NCBI RefSeq assembly: GCF_002742335.1
Contig: NZ_MDGR01000007.1
Location: forward strand, 1,678,501 to 1,742,500
Length of the DNA stretch: 64,000 nucleotides
Direction of reading: 5' to 3'
From: Reichenbachiella sp. 5M10
GTDB lineage: Bacteria > Bacteroidota > Bacteroidia > Cytophagales > Cyclobacteriaceae
The translations under genes and the position numbers were made by a program. Positions 61,762-64,000 of this stretch are shown piece by piece. Every line of letters begins with the position of its first letter. Position 1 is the stretch's first letter. Under the pieces are notes generated by a model. That model saw nothing but the letters and a program-made list of their open reading frames with translations. It was not told where the DNA came from and ran no database searches.

Positions 61762-64000
61762 TTGGAAAACATCAAACGCTCTACTCAACTTTTCTTTCAG
61801 GGAACACTATTGCTCTGCTTTATGCTGCTAGTAGTGGGTAATGGACAAGCACAAGAACTCGATCAAGACGCTCGGCTGAGACATGCCAAGTTGCTCTACC
61901 AAAAGAATGCCTATGTGGCTGCTCGGTTGGAATTTACCAATATCAAGGATCTCAAATACAAAGAAGAGGTTAGCTATTTCATTGCCTCATGTGCTGTACG
62001 TGCAGGGCAAGATGATGGGGAGTACTTGATACAAAAGTTTGTCGAAGACTACCCATACAATCACTATGCAAAGAGCGCCTATATTGACTTGGGCAATTAC
62101 TTTTTTGATCGAGGAGATTATGAGTCTGCCTTGCAAAACTATGAGAAAAACAAGGATGCCTATTCTCCTGAGTTGTTTTTTAGAAAAGGGTATGCTCTAT
62201 TTAGTTTGAAGCGCAACCAAGAGGCGATGAAGTCTTTTGCCAAGCTAGAGGGGTCGTTTACTTCGTATGAAAAGGATGCTGCATATTTTCAAGGGTATAT
62301 TCTTTACCATGAGGGGAAAATCGAAGATTCGTTTCCCTACTTAGAGACGGGGTTTGAGTCTGAGCAGTTTGGGATTTCGTCGTTGGAGCTCTATGTGAGT
62401 GCTCTGTATAGTGCCAAGAAGTACAAAACTTTGATTGATTTCTTGGATGAACAGAACGCAGAAATGACTAGTCAGACGATTGTTAATTTTTATGCGGATG
62501 CGCACTATGCGCTAGGACATTACAAAGAGGCTGCTGGGAAGTACGACGAGTTGTTTGCGAAATATCACCGTTCGCGAAATGTCGTGAACTATTTCAAAGC
62601 GGGGTATTCTAATTTCAAACTGCAAAATCATGAGACAGCCGAAGATCAGCTCAAACGTTCGGCGGTATCAGATGATACTGTGGGAGCTTATGCATCTTAT
62701 TATTTGGGTGTGCTCTACTACCGGGACCAAAACTTGCCCTTTGCAAGTACGTCGTTTGAGAATACTGCCAAGTACAATACTAGGCTCAAGGAAGATGCGA
62801 TCTACCAGTTGGCCAAGACACTGATGCTCATCCCTAATTATGAGCGAGTGATTGCTGTACTGAATGAATACAATAAGGAATTCCCTAAAGGGAAGTACAA
62901 AGACTCAACAGGAGATATGCTTAGTGTCTCTTATGCGCTTACTGATAATTATGATTTGGCGATCAACTATATAGAGAGTCTGGATAAATTGACTCCACAG
63001 ATGAAGCAAACCTATCAGCGTGTTTCGTTTTTGAAAGGGATGTCATTGTTCAATGACAAGAAATTTGAGCTGGCAGTGGAGGTGTTTCAAAAGGCATTGA
63101 TACATAATGTAGATAGTGATATCACACAAAATGCCTATTACTGGATCGGTGAGAGTTTGTCACTGCTCAACTGGGAGGATGAGTCGTTGTTTTACTATCG
63201 CAGTGTCACCAATGATGGCTCGGAAGTGTACTTGAAGTCGCTGTATGGCAAGGGATATGCTTATTTCAATTTGAAACAATACGATGATGCACGAGATGCA
63301 TTTCTCGCGTTTGTGAAATGGTACAGGGAAGATATCAATGGTAAATATTTGTCTGACACGTACATGAGGTTAGGCGATTGTTATTTTGCGCTGAAAGAGT
63401 ACAGTCAAGGGATTACAAATTACAAAAAGGCACAAAAGGCAGGGAGTAAAAAACTTGGGGAAATCTACTTTCAAATTGGCTTGCTCAATCGCTATTTGGA
63501 TAATGATAAGGAAGCAAAGGTTTACTTCAATAAATTGATTCAAGAAGTGCCAAGCTCGCCAGATGTGGATGATGCATACTATCAGATTGCCAAGATCGAA
63601 TACGAAAACGGGGAAGGAGATAAAGCGATCGCTTCGTATGGCCGATTTATGGAAAAATACCCGTCGAGTTCTTTGATTCCGTTTGCCTTATTGGAGCAAG
63701 CAGTTGCCTATGACAACAAAGGGAAGATCAATGAAAGCATAGCTAACTACAAGCAGATTCTGGAGCGGTTTCCACGGCATGAGACAGCCAACAGTGCCTT
63801 GCTGGGTCTTCAACAGAAGAGTAATCAGGGCAGTTTTCAGGATTTTGACAATTACTTAGCGATGTACAAGCATGCCAACCCAAACAGCGAGGCATTGGAG
63901 AATATCGAGTTTGAGACGGCGCAGGCGAACTATTATAACCAAAAATATACTGTGGCGATCGAAGGTTTTCAAGAATTTGTACGAAGCTATCGCAAGAGCT
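61762..64000 (+). CDS. Long tetratricopeptide-repeat exported protein (partial)
   Basis: An open frame of 746 codons that runs off the right edge. A signal peptide-like start (LFFQGTLLLCFMLLVVGNGQAQ) is followed by many TPR units, for example AYIDLGNYFFDRGDYESALQ, FYADAHYALGHYKEAAGKYD, AYYWIGESL, LGDCYFALKEYSQGITNYKKAQ and AYDNKGKINESIANYKQILERF. The repeats are of the YbgF/BamD-like sort common in Bacteroidota. I start at the TTG at 61762; an in-frame GTG at 61723 is the alternative. Role unknown; envelope assembly is plausible. Confidence 0.8.
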   Translation, partial: MENIKRSTQLFFQGTLLLCFMLLVVGNGQAQELDQDARLRHAKLLYQKNAYVAARLEFTNIKDLKYKEEVSYFIASCAVRAGQDDGEYLIQKFVEDYPYNHYAKSAYIDLGNYFFDRGDYESALQNYEKNKDAYSPELFFRKGYALFSLKRNQEAMKSFAKLEGSFTSYEKDAAYFQGYILYHEGKIEDSFPYLETGFESEQFGISSLELYVSALYSAKKYKTLIDFLDEQNAEMTSQTIVNFYADAHYALGHYKEAAGKYDELFAKYHRSRNVVNYFKAGYSNFKLQNHETAEDQLKRSAVSDDTVGAYASYYLGVLYYRDQNLPFASTSFENTAKYNTRLKEDAIYQLAKTLMLIPNYERVIAVLNEYNKEFPKGKYKDSTGDMLSVSYALTDNYDLAINYIESLDKLTPQMKQTYQRVSFLKGMSLFNDKKFELAVEVFQKALIHNVDSDITQNAYYWIGESLSLLNWEDESLFYYRSVTNDGSEVYLKSLYGKGYAYFNLKQYDDARDAFLAFVKWYREDINGKYLSDTYMRLGDCYFALKEYSQGITNYKKAQKAGSKKLGEIYFQIGLLNRYLDNDKEAKVYFNKLIQEVPSSPDVDDAYYQIAKIEYENGEGDKAIASYGRFMEKYPSSSLIPFALLEQAVAYDNKGKINESIANYKQILERFPRHETANSALLGLQQKSNQGSFQDFDNYLAMYKHANPNSEALENIEFETAQANYYNQKYTVAIEGFQEFVRSYRKS

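Overview
The window looks like chromosomal DNA from a gliding-type Bacteroidota, most likely a marine Cytophagales member (for example the Reichenbachiella or Marinoscillum neighbourhood; genus is inference). The evidence is gene content: a DUF5686 protein with a carboxypeptidase-like domain, DUF2911, a FecR-type anti-sigma factor with its ECF sigma factor, a TonB-dependent receptor, propeller-type sensor proteins and many beta-barrel proteins. Several upstream regions also match the Bacteroidota promoter form TTTG-N19-21-TAnnTTTG. Frequent TTG and GTG starts appear in tightly packed genes.

Left part (1-10.5 kb): the end of an unknown gene; an era-plsC-ltaE operon on the minus strand; an initiator tRNA; a two-frame insertion sequence with a clear -1 slippery site; a secreted barrel/S41 peptidase pair; a tetR-HAD-peroxiredoxin-DoxX operon with a perfect operator palindrome; and a DUF2911 protein.

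Signalling block (10.8-24.1 kb): a propeller histidine kinase (HisKA_2) with a LuxR-type response regulator; a PepSY-type membrane protein; S4 and DUF3817 small proteins; a hybrid kinase ending in a receiver and an HPt-like segment, convergent with a LytTR regulator; and a 1272-residue protein joining a sensor propeller to a methyl-accepting chemotaxis signalling domain, preceded by a structured leader.

Middle (24.4-31.5 kb): a cysE-cysM-ygiD operon, a truncated BRCT remnant, an ARMT1/DUF89 phosphatase, and small secreted or hypothetical genes including a WapI-type immunity protein. From 39.6 kb back to 31.6 kb runs a minus-strand cell-envelope locus: ECF sigma, FecR anti-sigma, an STN-domain protein carrying LA_2272-type surface repeats instead of a TonB receptor barrel, an acetyltransferase, a second LA_2272 repeat protein and a TonB-dependent receptor.

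Right part (39.9-64 kb): DUF5686 protein; FIST sensor with histidine kinase; MocR regulator divergent from a PNPOx-like enzyme with three operator half-sites; gamma carbonic anhydrase, DinB and thioesterase genes; a 983-residue ATPase-like protein with a broken P-loop coupled to an MscS channel gene by a one-base overlap; FAH-family hydrolase, M23 peptidase, retropepsin-like protease, class III aminotransferase, Prc protease, DUF302 protein, DNA polymerase III delta, and a TPR protein running off the end. The most promising undescribed systems are the ATPase-like/MscS pair, the propeller-MCP fusion and the sigma/anti-sigma/STN-repeat locus.
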